NCBI RefSeq assembly: GCF_023074175.1
Contig: NZ_JADPKS010000123.1
Location: 1-64,000 of the forward strand
Direction: 5' to 3'
Source: Bradyrhizobium sp. 139
GTDB taxonomy: Bacteria; Pseudomonadota; Alphaproteobacteria; Rhizobiales; Xanthobacteraceae
DNA: 64,000 nt
Shown here: positions 8,200 to 16,706 of the stretch, one piece after another
Numbering within the stretch: the first letter of the stretch is position 1
How the letters are laid out: each line of letters starts with the position of its first letter
Position numbers and translations under genes: made by a program
The notes under the pieces: model-generated
What the model saw: only the letters and a program-made list of their open reading frames with translations
Databases searched by the model: none
Told to the model about the DNA's origin: nothing

Positions 8200-8478
8200 T
8201 CACCGATAACAGCCGAGAGGCGCGTGGTGATATCCTGAGTAGTATGGTGACCATTCGCAGAGCAACGAGGGAGCAGGTCGGTCGACCATGCCGTAAGTGG
8301 GCGCGGACAGAGCTCGCATGGTGACCTCGCGGTCTTTCTGGAGATCAGCTTCGAGCTCAAGGATGATGTCGTGGAGCAGACACGCGGCGAGCGGGTCGGT
8401 AACTTCTCGTTCCAACAGGCGATAGCGCGCGATCCGGACTTCTTGCTCGGTGATCGGCCCTGTGTGGACATGCGTCAT
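8200..8478 (-). CDS. Small hypothetical protein
   Basis: 92 residues from ATG 8478. The first 55 residues (MTHVHTGPITEQEVRIARYR, LLEREVTDPLAACLLHDIIL, ELEADLQK) look like a conserved short helical protein of rhizobia. After that the sequence becomes irregular and Cys/His/Tyr rich, so the last third may be a run-on after a lost stop. No known function. Confidence 0.5.
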   Translation of the reverse strand: MTHVHTGPITEQEVRIARYRLLEREVTDPLAACLLHDIILELEADLQKDREVTMRALSAPTYGMVDRPAPSLLCEWSPYYSGYHHAPLGCYR

Positions 8479-8594
8479 CCCTCCGACTAACCGACGCGGA
8501 GGTGACCGTATTAGTTCGACTAGGGCCTACTTCCGAGATGGGTCAAAAACGCCGGTTGGCGGGCCGCGCGACACGCCTTGCTTCAATGAGCCAT

Positions 8595-8618
8595 CCTCGC
8601 CCCGCAAGCGGGGCGAGG
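8595..8618. repeat. Perfect GC-rich palindrome
   Basis: CCTCGCCCCGC (8595-8605), AA, GCGGGGCGAGG (8608-8618). It lies just downstream of the dodecin stop on the minus strand. There is no T run on either side, so it looks more like a REP-type intergenic palindrome than an intrinsic terminator, although it could still stall or protect the dodecin mRNA end. Confidence 0.7.
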
Positions 8619-8627
8619 TGCTGAGGC

Positions 8628-8843
8628 TCAGGAGCCCTCGAACTTGAACGATACGTTGAGCTTGGCGCGATAGGCCTCTACTTTTCCCTTGGCATCCAGT
8701 TGCATATCGAGTTTGACGACCTCCGCAATGCGAAGATCCCGGAGAGATTTTGCAGCTTGCTCGACCGCATTGGCGGCCGCCTTTTCCCATGAGTCGTTGC
8801 TGGTACCGATCAGTTCAATGACCTTGTAGACGCTATCAGGCAT
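8628..8843 (-). CDS. Dodecin family protein
   Basis: 71 residues from ATG 8843, with a near-perfect AGGAGGACGAC site. The sequence VYKVIELIGTSNDSWEKAA, ANAVEQAAKSLRDLRIAEV and AKLNVSFKFEG is the beta-alpha-beta-beta fold of dodecins. Twelve copies form a hollow cytoplasmic sphere that binds flavin or coenzyme A and stores or buffers flavins. Full family length; single gene with its own promoter region upstream. Confidence 0.93.
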   Translation of the reverse strand: MPDSVYKVIELIGTSNDSWEKAAANAVEQAAKSLRDLRIAEVVKLDMQLDAKGKVEAYRAKLNVSFKFEGS

Positions 8844-8993
8844 GTCGTCCTCCTGTTCGGTATGAAGCAGGAAGCAGGTGCTCCCTGCCGTCGTGAAATC
8901 TAGCATCAGGATATCGGCGCTGACACGACGCGATTGTCTCGGGGACATCGCCCGGAGCCGAAAAGGAGCAAACTGCATCTGGCGGGGAGGGCG

Positions 8994-9107
8994 GCTCTTG
9001 GCCCATCGCGTCGGTTGGCGGAGTGCAGCGGCAGGTCTGGAGTCGGGGGTAGAGCAGAAGTCATGGCCTCCGGTGCGGACAGCCGCCTTTTGACCCTGAC
9101 CGGACAT
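8994..9107 (+). repeat. Dispersed intergenic repeat, copy A
   Basis: Carries the family landmarks in order: CTTGGCCCATCGCGTCGGTT, CTGGAGTCGGGG, AGCAGAAGTC and TTTTGACCCTGACCGGACA. It lies between the dodecin and patatin genes. Related copies are at 11301, 13293, 13955, 14564 and 16125. Confidence 0.7.
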
Positions 9108-9183
9108 TCGCGCTGATCAATATCTGAGGCCGGTCCAGAGGCGCGGCCAATCGGCGAGACGGACGGCGAGACGCACCCGCAGC

Positions 9184-11103
9184 TCAGCTGGATAGAGCAT
9201 TGCTGGCGAGCTCGACGACGGCACCTCGCATTGTTGCTGGCTTTCCGGCAGCGAGGATGGCGGCCATTGCCGGGTCGCCCTCTGCTTCCAGCGCCACGAT
9301 AGCTTGTCGGGCCCAAAGGTAAGACGCCTGAAAAATCTCCGTATGGCGGTCGAAGTCCGTCACATCGATCCCTAGCGGACAGGGCGGGCGTATTACCAGA
9401 TCGAGTGGTCCCGTCGGCAACGTATCATAGCGCTGATGCGCCACGAGGCTTCGCCACAGCACGTTGACGGCACTCGGCGCGGCGGGAAGCAGCTTCTTAC
9501 GAAACGGCATCAGCATTGCCGCGACCAGCTCGAGCCGTCCGGGCAACGCATCATACGCGACATCAAACAGCTCAGCCGCCGGCTCGCCGAAATGCACAAC
9601 CAGATTGGGGCCACTCTTTAGTTGATGCATCGGTGCCAGCGGCACATTATCGATCAAGCATCCATCGACGAGCATCGCACCTTCTGGCGTGTAGAACGGC
9701 GGCAATAGTCCAGGAATTGCGCTTGAGGCACGCACCGCCTGCCAGAGCGATCCCGAGCGGATCAATTCCAGATTATGGGTCGAAAGATTGGTTGCGACTG
9801 CCGCGAAAGGTCGCCAGCAATCCTCGATCCGGCAGTCGTGGCCGAATTGACGGGCGAGCGCCCGATCGAACGCCTTATGATCCAGCAAGGCGTAACGCGG
9901 CCAGGTTGGCCGCCGGAAGCTGCGACTCCTGACGAAAATATCGTGCGTGCCGCGCTCAAGATCCTCTGCTTCGAGGTTCTTTGCGAATCCGGCCGCCATG
10001 GCAGAGCCGACACTGGTGCCGATAAAGATATCGAATATCACGCCAAGCTCGCAGAAGGCCTTGTAGACCCCCACATGCGCCGATCCGAGGCTTCCGCCGC
10101 CGCCGGCGACGTAGCCAATCGCGCGACCCGACAGGAATCGGACTAGACTGTCGAAATCAACTTGATCCCCCAGGGCGACATGGTGATGCATGAAGGAGGG
10201 CAGCCGAGCAAGCCAGGCCGCGGTTCCACTGACGTGACTGCTCCGTCGATCATGTACGCGAACGAGGCGTCGCGCCGACCTTGGGTGAACCTCGCAGGCA
10301 AAAGTCTCGACATCCGTCAAGGGTCCCACCGGCGCATCGCCACGGCACCCGAGCACAACCATGTCGGCCTGGCGGATAGCCTTGCGTGTCCAGGAATTGG
10401 CATCGTGATCTCCGAGGTAAACTACCAGCGGCGCGGCGTGTTCTAGTCTGTTGAGCCATTCAGCGACATCGGGCGCATCCGGGGCTCGCCCAGGAAAGTT
10501 GGAATTGACGCGGGCGACATCGACGATCTCCGCATCGGTGGCGGCGAGCGCATCGCGCATTCGACAATCAAAGGCGCCAGGCAACAGCTCGCGTCCACCT
10601 TCGATTAGGGCGACCGTTCTGGCCCTTGGCGACGAGCGAAGCGGCGCGAGGCGCGCCGTCTCCTTGCCAAAACGGAGCGCCAGCGCCGCAAGTACTGCCT
10701 CAACAATGGCGGGCGCGTCCCTGGCAAGCTTCTGGTAGGCTGCACGTGTCAACGCGAGCACACTGGTGTCGCGGATGGCAATTACATTGGCAGTGCGCGG
10801 GACATTTGCAAAGAAGCCGATTTCGCCAACCAATTCGCCGGCACGGAGCTCGGCGAGAGGTTCGAGCTCGCCATTTCGGCACACAGCTAGCGCACCGTGC
10901 AGCACCAAAAACAACGAGTCCGAGGGGCCCCCTTGGGCAACGAGCCTTTCTCCCCGCACCAGATCGGTGCGAACCATTGCGTTCAGAGCCGTCATCCGCT
11001 GTTCCGGACTGAGCGTTCTGAACAGAGCGAAGTCCTCAGACACGTTCCCCGACGCAAATGTCGCGCTCGCTTCATTCATTGGCGACATCCAGTTCGACTG
11101 CAC
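9184..11103 (-). CDS. Patatin-like phospholipase with cyclic-nucleotide-binding domain (NTE family)
   Basis: 639 residues from GTG 11103; ATG 11079 is an alternative start. Residues 24-145 are a cNMP-binding beta roll (GERLVAQGGPSDSLFLVLHG, AGELVGEIGFF, PRTANVIA). Residues 160-310 form a linker domain with alternating strands as in NTE/RssA proteins. Residues 328-500 hold the patatin core: oxyanion loop GGGGSLG (334-340), nucleophile G-T-S364-V-G, and catalytic Asp480 in D-G-C. The usual third residue after D-G is Gly or Ala, here Cys. Expected to hydrolyse membrane (lyso)phospholipids under ligand control. Monocistronic. Confidence 0.92.
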   Translation of the reverse strand: MQSNWMSPMNEASATFASGNVSEDFALFRTLSPEQRMTALNAMVRTDLVRGERLVAQGGPSDSLFLVLHGALAVCRNGELEPLAELRAGELVGEIGFFANVPRTANVIAIRDTSVLALTRAAYQKLARDAPAIVEAVLAALALRFGKETARLAPLRSSPRARTVALIEGGRELLPGAFDCRMRDALAATDAEIVDVARVNSNFPGRAPDAPDVAEWLNRLEHAAPLVVYLGDHDANSWTRKAIRQADMVVLGCRGDAPVGPLTDVETFACEVHPRSARRLVRVHDRRSSHVSGTAAWLARLPSFMHHHVALGDQVDFDSLVRFLSGRAIGYVAGGGGSLGSAHVGVYKAFCELGVIFDIFIGTSVGSAMAAGFAKNLEAEDLERGTHDIFVRSRSFRRPTWPRYALLDHKAFDRALARQFGHDCRIEDCWRPFAAVATNLSTHNLELIRSGSLWQAVRASSAIPGLLPPFYTPEGAMLVDGCLIDNVPLAPMHQLKSGPNLVVHFGEPAAELFDVAYDALPGRLELVAAMLMPFRKKLLPAAPSAVNVLWRSLVAHQRYDTLPTGPLDLVIRPPCPLGIDVTDFDRHTEIFQASYLWARQAIVALEAEGDPAMAAILAAGKPATMRGAVVELASNALSS

Positions 11104-11423
11104 GGCCCTGATGTTAATGCCGGGTCACCTCGTGTGCCAGAATGAATATTAGGGTCAGCGCGCCAGCTCTTCGCAATGCATTTATAGAAGCACCGCAACA
11201 TAGATTGTGAAGCTATCCTGCCTCTACGACGCTGCAACCTCGGGGCCCCTTTCGACTTTCATAGACCGCCTCCGTTCGCTGCGGCGCTTGAGTCCACACA
11301 TGTCCCATCGCGTGGTTGACGCCGCGCATCGGCAGATCTGGAGTCGGGGAGAAACCGGAAGCCTTCGACTCAGGGCGGACCGACGCCAATGGCCCAAAAC
11401 GGAAGTCGGCTGGCGAGGTTTTC
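11104..11423. other. Intergenic stretch holding repeat copy B
   Basis: About 320 bases between two minus-strand genes. Apart from the dispersed repeat at 11301-11407 and the probable promoter region of the patatin gene, no gene or motif is visible. Confidence 0.5.
11301..11407 (+). repeat. Dispersed intergenic repeat, copy B
   Basis: Landmarks: TGTCCCATCGCGTGGTTGA, GATCTGGAGTCGGGG, AAACCGGAAG, ACCGACGCCAATGGCCCAAA and ACGGAAGTC. It keeps the same order and spacing as copies A and C. Confidence 0.7.
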
Positions 11424-13037
11424 TCAAGCGCGCGCCCGCCACAGCGTAACCGCAAGCAGTATATAGGCAGCACAAGTCCACAGTGACTGCCAATTGTCCG
11501 GCCCTTCGCTAAGCGCCGCATAGATGGCTGCCACCAAGAATACGCCGGCAAATATCGCTTCCGCCATGGGGCGGATTCCTTTCTTGGGGCGATTGAGCTG
11601 CGTCATAGCCGCAAATGGGACCGCCGCCATAGTGAGGGCCGCAAAAGGAAAATCCTTCTCGCGCGGGTCAAACATGAAGCCCAGCGCGGTCTCCGTGCCG
11701 ATCACGATGGTTACGATCAAGATCCATCCGTGCATGATCGCCAGCCCCGATGGAGTCCGGAAGTCCTTCGGACCCAGCAATTCGAGAAATGTGGGCGGTG
11801 CGCGCCCTGACATCAGGGCGTTGGCGCCGAACAGCGGCGAGGCAGTTGCCGCCACCAGAAGTGTGCCCCACAGAAGCCAGCTGCCCGCGTCGTAGCTTTC
11901 ATAAAACATCTTTTGAGCGGCCACCCCAAACAGGACTCCGGCGGTGGTTGCCGATATTCCGACCGCAAACCATGAGACGAGCCGGGGCTGCGAGAGCTTC
12001 CGGCGCGAGGCCAGCCATGCAGCGCCGAACACCAGGATCGCCAGCGCCATTCCGCTGCTCATTTGCAGTTTCCAGAGCGGATAATTGCTGACGGGGATGC
12101 CGGGCGGATATTTCAGCGTGCGCTGCGCGGAATCGAATAAGCCCCACGATCCGCCGACGGTGCCCTCGAACTCATGCTTCCACAATTCATCATACGCCTC
12201 GAACAGGTTGACGCGGAAATTCTCGCGCCGGGCAAGATCGAGGACCTCCGAGATCACCCGCGCCTGATTGGTGCGCGACGGTAGCGCCGAATCGCGCATC
12301 CGCCCTTCGCTCGGCCAACCAGTTTCTCCAATTAGGATTTCCTTGCCCGGAAACGCCGACGCCACCTGCTTTCGGACGGCGTCGACGTGAGCAGCGGCAG
12401 ATTTCGCCGGGACCGGGACGTTTTCCCAATATGGCAGGATATGAACGGTGACGAAATCGACGGCGTCATCGAGTTCCCGATAGCGCAACCAGTACTCCCA
12501 GACGTCGGAATAGGTGACGGGGACCGGCACTTGTGCCTTGACCGAGCGGATTAAGGCAGCAAGGTCGGGAGGCGTCATCTTCCGATGCAACAGAACCTCA
12601 TTGCCGACCACGAGTGCGGTGATGGTTCCCGGATGTTGCTGGGCGAGGCGTATGCCCGTCGATATCTGTGCCGCGTTCTTCTGTCGGTCCCTATCGAGCC
12701 AAATTCCCTGAATGACTTTCAGCCCCACCTTGGACGCAAGTTCGGGAATCTGATCGAGACCAAGATCAGTCGCATAGGTACGGATACAGTCGGTTATTTT
12801 GGCAAGCTGGGCGAGATCTTCCGCGATCTGGTCCCGCGGCACTGGTGTAGGCGACTCTGACGTTTGGTTGTTGCGGAAGGGCCCGTAGGATATGCATTGC
12901 AATTTGGCATTCGGATCGATCGGTGCGCGCGCCAAGTTGATCGGTATGGCCAGCCACCACCACACCGCGGCGATCGCACCTAGGGATATGATGAGAAGCG
13001 CCAGAGGCGTGCGAAGCGAAATAGTTCGACCCTCCAA
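11424..13037 (-). CDS. GH17 beta-glucan enzyme with membrane C-terminus (NdvC-like)
   Basis: 537 residues. The start used is TTG 13037; no better in-frame ATG is seen. A membrane anchor lies at 9-32 (LALLIISLGAIAAVWWWLAI). Residues 45-325 form a GH17 barrel with YGPFRNNQ, IRTYATDLG, ALVVGNEVLL (acid Glu), VHILPYWE and LIGETGWPSEG (nucleophile Glu). About eight membrane helices follow to the C-terminus. This layout resembles NdvC-type proteins needed for cyclic beta-1,3/1,6-glucan in Bradyrhizobium, where a glucosyl-transfer or branching role in the cell envelope is proposed. No ndvB is beside it, so the exact role is an inference. Confidence 0.8.
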   Translation of the reverse strand: MEGRTISLRTPLALLIISLGAIAAVWWWLAIPINLARAPIDPNAKLQCISYGPFRNNQTSESPTPVPRDQIAEDLAQLAKITDCIRTYATDLGLDQIPELASKVGLKVIQGIWLDRDRQKNAAQISTGIRLAQQHPGTITALVVGNEVLLHRKMTPPDLAALIRSVKAQVPVPVTYSDVWEYWLRYRELDDAVDFVTVHILPYWENVPVPAKSAAAHVDAVRKQVASAFPGKEILIGETGWPSEGRMRDSALPSRTNQARVISEVLDLARRENFRVNLFEAYDELWKHEFEGTVGGSWGLFDSAQRTLKYPPGIPVSNYPLWKLQMSSGMALAILVFGAAWLASRRKLSQPRLVSWFAVGISATTAGVLFGVAAQKMFYESYDAGSWLLWGTLLVAATASPLFGANALMSGRAPPTFLELLGPKDFRTPSGLAIMHGWILIVTIVIGTETALGFMFDPREKDFPFAALTMAAVPFAAMTQLNRPKKGIRPMAEAIFAGVFLVAAIYAALSEGPDNWQSLWTCAAYILLAVTLWRARA

Positions 13038-13457
13038 CGTAGAGATCGTCGGTCAACCGGCATGCTGTCGTGACCCGACAACAACAGAAATCATCGTCCG
13101 CAGGTACCTACTTGACTGTGAAAGCTGCCGCCAGATTGTCCGTGCCGCAAGTGGCGAGTCGACATCCAACGATGGCCTTAAGGCCACCGCAGGGCGGATA
13201 AAAATAATCTTCGCCATCTCCCGAGATGGCCTTCAGGGACCGGCAGCAGAGTGGCCTTTCCTGACGGTCGCCGTGCCGACCAACGAACGTCGCCTGTTGG
13301 CCCGTTCGAGACACGCCGGTCCGATCTGACGATGTCCGCTTGTCCGAGCAGACCAGAAGTCACCGGTTTGGCGGCAAACAACGAAATTGACCCACCGCGG
13401 ACCTTGGTCTGGAAAAACCAAGAGCCGTCCCCGCGGCGTCATAAGAGTAATGCCGCT
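13038..13457. other. Intergenic stretch holding repeat copy E
   Basis: About 420 bases. Contains the dispersed repeat at 13293-13404. The rest shows only fragmentary frames with poor composition, and I see no gene. Confidence 0.5.
13293..13404 (+). repeat. Dispersed intergenic repeat, copy E
   Basis: Variant subtype with GGCCCGTTCGAGACACGCC, ACGATGTCCGCTT, GCAGACCAGAAGTCACCGG and ATTGACCCACCGCGGAC. It shares the first half with the fragments at 15271 and 16125, and the second half with copies C and D. Confidence 0.65.
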
Positions 13458-13784
13458 TCAGCTTGAAGGACCGCAGCTAAGCGTCTTGATTTTCCCGACG
13501 GTATTGAACGCTAGAACTGCACTCACCACGCCAATGCTAGTTATGTACGAGATCATTGTCCCATCGTGCGATGGCTGGAGATTGTCCAGCTCCGACGCTG
13601 GATATTGCCGAAGGCGGTCCACCCAATAGGCGCGGAGACCCCCTCTGCCGGTGATGGTTTTCATGCCGCCACAGCCGCAATGGACTATCGCATCGTCAGC
13701 ATACATTCCAAGGATAGTTTCAATCTCGCCAGCGCGGTAGGCGTCGAGCCAATCAACCGCAGCGGCCATCGGGTCGAAGGACAT
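13458..13784 (-). CDS. NTF2/SnoaL-like small protein
   Basis: 108 residues from ATG 13784. The motif AAAVDWLDAYRAGEIETILG, MYADDAIVHCGCGG, GRGGLRAYWVDRL is the cone-fold start of SnoaL/NTF2-like proteins, which bind small ligands or act as isomerases. The C-terminal strands (MISYITSIGVVSAVLAF) complete the sheet. The substrate cannot be read from the sequence. Monocistronic between repeat copies. Confidence 0.75.
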   Translation of the reverse strand: MSFDPMAAAVDWLDAYRAGEIETILGMYADDAIVHCGCGGMKTITGRGGLRAYWVDRLRQYPASELDNLQPSHDGTMISYITSIGVVSAVLAFNTVGKIKTLSCGPSS

Positions 13785-13954
13785 ATTCCTCACCTACATG
13801 CCGGTATCGAGCGCAGGTTTAGAATTGGCCTAGTGAACGGAAGATGAAGTCGGAGAGGTTCCGTGTCCGTAGTTCTTCGGGCATGAACGAGTTCAGCCGA
13901 GCAATTTGGTGGCCCCTAAGTGGTTGACCGCATCTTTCATCCCGAACCAGCAGC

Positions 13955-14072
13955 TTCTGCTCGTGGCCCATCGCGTCGGTGGCGGGGCGCAGCGACATGT
14001 CCGGAGTCGGGCGCAAACCGGAAGTCACCGGCTGAGGGGCAAACCGACGCTCGTGACCCTTCACAGACCTTT
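13955..14072 (+). repeat. Dispersed intergenic repeat, copy C
   Basis: The best-preserved copy: TTCTGCTCGTGGCCCATCGC, GTCGGTGGCGGGGCGCAG, TCCGGAGTCGGGCGCAAACC, GGAAGTCACCGGCTG, AAACCGACGCTCGTGACCC and a final ACAGACCTTTCA. Confidence 0.75.
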
Positions 14073-14210
14073 CAATGTCTTCAGCAAAGGTTCGCTGTTG
14101 CCCGATCTTGGGAATGTCCTGATGCCCAAATGTTTCGCAAAGCGAAAGGAAATTCCCGAGGTATAGTCGCTTGCCACCTACTTCGAGGTGGAGTTGCGGA
14201 GGACATCGAT

Positions 14211-14483
14211 ATGAGATTTTCCTCGCTGTTCCTTATGGGCTTAGCTGTCGCCATCTTGTCGAATGCACCCGCCAACGCCGTGACGAAAACTACGAGGCCG
14301 AACACTCTATCGACAGAGATATTTCACTCGGGTGCGCATGCCAAAGTGCTTGACCCGGATATAAGGGCGTTTGCACCGCCCAAGGCCAGGACGTACGTGG
14401 AATGCAAACAAGGGCTATGGGCGCAAGGTGCGAACCCCAACTATCAATACGCGGTCTGTAGCAGTATGGGGTACAAGAACTGA
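14211..14483 (+). CDS. Secreted hypothetical protein
   Basis: 90 residues from ATG 14211, ribosome site GCGGAGGAC. Residues 1-23 are a signal peptide (MRFSSLFLMGLAVAILSNAP, cleavage near ANA-V). The mature part has two cysteines (TYVECKQGLW and YAVCSSMGY) and a G-x-N-P-x-Y-Q-Y-A-V-C ending, like a group of small periplasmic rhizobial proteins. Followed by a good stem-loop terminator. Function unknown. Confidence 0.7.
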   Translation: MRFSSLFLMGLAVAILSNAPANAVTKTTRPNTLSTEIFHSGAHAKVLDPDIRAFAPPKARTYVECKQGLWAQGANPNYQYAVCSSMGYKN

Positions 14484-14501
14484 CCAATTCACGCACGCAG
14501 C

Positions 14502-14528
14502 AGAGGCCGCCCTCAGATGGTGGCCTCT
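14502..14528 (+). terminator. Stem-loop terminator after the secreted protein gene
   Basis: AGAGGCC (14502-14508) pairs with GGCCTCT (14522-14528), extended by GCC/GGT. It sits 18 bases after the stop codon. The following CTGTCAT has few T residues, so the intrinsic terminator is of moderate strength. Confidence 0.55.
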
Positions 14529-14531
14529 CTG

Positions 14532-14987
14532 TCATATCGGGGTCTTATGAGGCCAGCAGGGAATGTCGCCTTCTGGCCCATCGCTGCCGTTGATGCCACG
14601 CTGCTTGATATTGGCCGATAGGGGGCAGACCGGAAGTTTGCGGTGGAGCGCTAGACCGACGCTTTTGACCCACAATCGACGTGCGGATTTTGTCGGCTCC
14701 GCACTCCTGGTTGCGGATCGAATGGAACATCGCGTTCGCGATTAGAGATAAGGGAACGAAAGCCCCTGCCAGCCTTTAAGCAACATGGGGCCGTCGCTCG
14801 CCGGTACTAACACGGCGCATGTCGCGGATAGCCAAAGGTCGTGCCTGCGACCCGCTGCTCTGAATACAAGCGCTCGCGCAGATAGCCAAAAGCGGCGGTC
14901 TCCAGTTTCCTTCAAAAGCGTGTTGAGGTCGCGGGGGAGCAGTGTTGGGCCGATATCGGCCGGCCGGATGGCGTTTTTGCCACCGTT
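14532..14987. other. Intergenic stretch holding repeat copy D
   Basis: About 455 bases. The dispersed repeat occupies 14564-14685. Beyond it I see no gene, only short frames without conserved features. Confidence 0.45.
14564..14685 (+). repeat. Dispersed intergenic repeat, copy D
   Basis: TGTCGCCTTCTGGCCCATCG, GGGCAGACCGGAAGTTTG, GCTAGACCGACGCTTTTGAC and CCACAATCGACGT. It begins 35 bases after the terminator hairpin at 14502. Confidence 0.7.
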
Positions 14988-15185
14988 ATGCGCAGCCATA
15001 TCGACATTGACTACCTACACAGCCGGGCCATCGTTCGAGAGATGGGCGAGAGGCTACGCGCGCCGCTGAAACCAGAGCCGAAACTGCCGGCGCGCCTCAA
15101 AACGCAAATCGACCGGCTTCGCGAATTGGAGCGCTCACTGTCAATCGTTCCCGATGCGGAGCATTGGAAAACACCTCGCCGCTGA
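14988..15185 (+). CDS. Small hypothetical protein
   Basis: 65 residues from ATG 14988 (MRSHIDIDYLHSRAIVREMG). An acidic-basic helix (RLKTQIDRLRELERSLS) suggests a short coiled coil. Not recognised. Codon usage looks like the genome average, which supports a real gene, but there are no neighbours that explain it. Confidence 0.5.
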   Translation: MRSHIDIDYLHSRAIVREMGERLRAPLKPEPKLPARLKTQIDRLRELERSLSIVPDAEHWKTPRR

Positions 15186-15270
15186 GCCGCAGCTGGGCCG
15201 GCCGAATATGGACGAGCAATGCCATCGGAGAAACGCCGTGCGTGAAAGATTTTGAGCGGGTACACGACCA

Positions 15271-15310
15271 AGACCCGTTCGAGACATGCCGTCCGATCGG
15301 ACGATGTCTA
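15271..15310 (+). repeat. Dispersed repeat, partial copy G
   Basis: AGACCCGTTCGAGACATGCC and CGATCGGACGATGTCTA match the first 40 bases of copy E. The rest of the repeat is absent because the next gene begins here. Confidence 0.55.
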
Positions 15311-15535
15311 TTGCGCGGCGCGTTCCTTGCCTGACTGTTCCTCTACGGCTGTCGCGGTTTCTTCCAAGCCCTTTTCGTAAAGGCCCGCGAACCTCTCAAT
15401 ACTATCGGCCCACATCCTCAGCATTGAGACCTGGAAGTGCATAATCGGCTTCAGGGCCTTCATGCCGATTGCTGCCGCTGCGGGCCCTTGTGGGTCGCGC
15501 GCGATACGGTTTGCGCTAACGATCGTGTCTGCCAT
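15308..15535 (-). CDS. Phasin-like small protein
   Basis: 75 residues from ATG 15535, with a GAAGGAGCGAACC site. The core KALKPIMHFQVSMLRMWADS, IERFAGLYEKGLEETATAVE is an amphipathic helix of the phasin type with the conserved M-L-R-M-W-A-D. Short members of this kind are common beside PHB genes in Bradyrhizobium. Complete; no operon partners. Confidence 0.65.
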   Translation of the reverse strand: MADTIVSANRIARDPQGPAAAAIGMKALKPIMHFQVSMLRMWADSIERFAGLYEKGLEETATAVEEQSGKERAAQ

Positions 15536-15574
15536 GCGGTTCGCTCCTTCGCTCTGGTGTTATATGACCTAAAT

Positions 15575-15861
15575 CTAAGTGTCGGGTCGTGCACAGCGTG
15601 ATTCTAAACACTCGGCCAAAATTTGATCCGCAGCGAGTCTCGCACATCGGTCGTCATGCAATTCGTCCAATTTTTTCAAGTAAGCGACTGCCGCTACTTG
15701 CAAGAGATCGAAATCATCCTTGCCGGTATCACAAAGGTTGGCGACGTAGCGATAAAGGAAAGGGCGGAACGCCTGTTATCGTTCTCGCTGATGCCGCTGT
15801 GGAGGAGCAAGTAGTTCCGCCAAGCAAACGCACACGCGCCTTGTATGGCAAGAGAAGTCAT
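15575..15861 (-). pseudogene. Conserved hypothetical protein with frameshift
   Basis: Starts at ATG 15861 behind a GGGAGG site: MTSLAIQGACAFAWRNYLLL, HSGISENDNRRSAL. Near 15765 the frame should change. The second frame then stays open to TAG 15575 and reads YRYVANLCDTGKDDFDLLQV, AAVAYLKKLDELHDD, a coherent amphipathic continuation. One deleted base in the CCTTTCC run would explain it. An intact product would be about 95 residues. No known function. Confidence 0.55.
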
Positions 15862-16354
15862 GGGCACCTCCCAAAGCCAGAGAAAGACTGACGACCCGTT
15901 TCGTTCCGCGACTCTCTTAGATGTAACGTTGTTCCGTAGCTGCGCCGCAAGGTGTTTACATGCAGGGGTGTCGGTGCTCAGTCGGCGACTGTCCATAGCG
16001 CAAATCGGTCAATGCGATTAGCTGTTCGCGTCGAGTTGGGGCTGGTCGCCTTTCAAGTGGCGGGGCTTGCCCGAATGGGCGTGCGGGTGTTCCCTAAAAA
16101 GTGGGACTGGGGAATATGTGAGGCTTCCGCTGCTGGCCCGTTTGAGACATGCCCGCCTACACTTAGGATGTCCGTTCACCGGGTTAGACGGGAAGTCGCC
16201 AAGCTCCGGCTAAACCGACGCGAATGACCCGCACCGGACGTCGGGCAACATTTCAATGCCCCAAGGCGGCGGGTCTCCGATACACATTTCGTGACTGAAC
16301 TGCTTAACTCTCTAATCGACTAATAATTATTTCGAGAAAATCATAGGAGCCGCA
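15862..16354. other. Intergenic stretch holding repeat copy F
   Basis: About 490 bases with the dispersed repeat at 16125-16242 and an AT-rich stretch (16295-16340) that is the probable promoter of the following small gene. No gene recognised. Confidence 0.45.
16125..16242 (+). repeat. Dispersed intergenic repeat, copy F
   Basis: TTCCGCTGCTGGCCCGTTTG, AGACATGCCCGCC, AGGATGTCCGTT, AGACGGGAAGTCGCC, TAAACCGACGCGAATGACCC and GCACCGGACGTC. Same subtype as copy E in its first half. Confidence 0.65.
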
Positions 16355-16552
16355 ATGTCCTCTCCAGAAGAAGACGATCGGCAGGAATTTTTAAGATCCT
16401 GCGGCAGATTCGCCTCCGTAACACCTCCGACTATTACAGCGTTGCTTTCGACCTCACTTAGTAGCACCGCAATTACCAGCTCCGACGGCCGGCGTCGTGT
16501 ATGCCTAATAACTATCGCTGAGAGCAGAAGGCCGCCTGAGAGGGGGCCTTAG
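16355..16552 (+). CDS. Small hypothetical protein
   Basis: 65 residues from ATG 16355, ribosome site AGGAG. The first 40 residues (MSSPEEDDRQEFLRSCGRFA, SVTPPTITALLSTSLSSTAI) resemble a short conserved rhizobial protein with an acidic start and a hydrophobic middle. The last 20 residues run into a GC-rich hairpin (16528-16550) and look like read-through, so the true end may be earlier, after a lost stop. Confidence 0.5.
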   Translation: MSSPEEDDRQEFLRSCGRFASVTPPTITALLSTSLSSTAITSSDGRRRVCLITIAESRRPPERGP

Positions 16553-16556
16553 ACTG

Positions 16557-16706
16557 TCACCGGTGTTTGCCGCTGGGTAATGAAGCGAGAAGCTGGGTAA
16601 TCGCGGCGATTTGCACTTTCGGGTTTTGGCCCGCGAGCATCGGCCGCATGTGCTCTACGAGCGCGTCCGATTGCCGAAGCCTCTCTCGCATTTCCCCGCT
16701 GTTCAT
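16557..16706 (-). CDS. Very small hypothetical protein (49 aa)
   Basis: ATG 16706 to TGA 16557: MNSGEMRERLRQSDALVEHM, RPMLAGQNPKVQIAAITQLL, ASLPSGKHR. Composition and periodicity are those of a real helical protein, and no alternative gene occupies this stretch. It converges with the preceding small gene, with the AAGGCC/GGCCTT hairpin at 16528-16550 between them. Function unknown. Confidence 0.55.
   Translation of the reverse strand: MNSGEMRERLRQSDALVEHMRPMLAGQNPKVQIAAITQLLASLPSGKHR

Noticed and set aside
8595..8618. Perfect palindrome as intrinsic terminator of the dodecin gene
   Set aside because: No T run follows on either strand, so it is listed as a repeat only.
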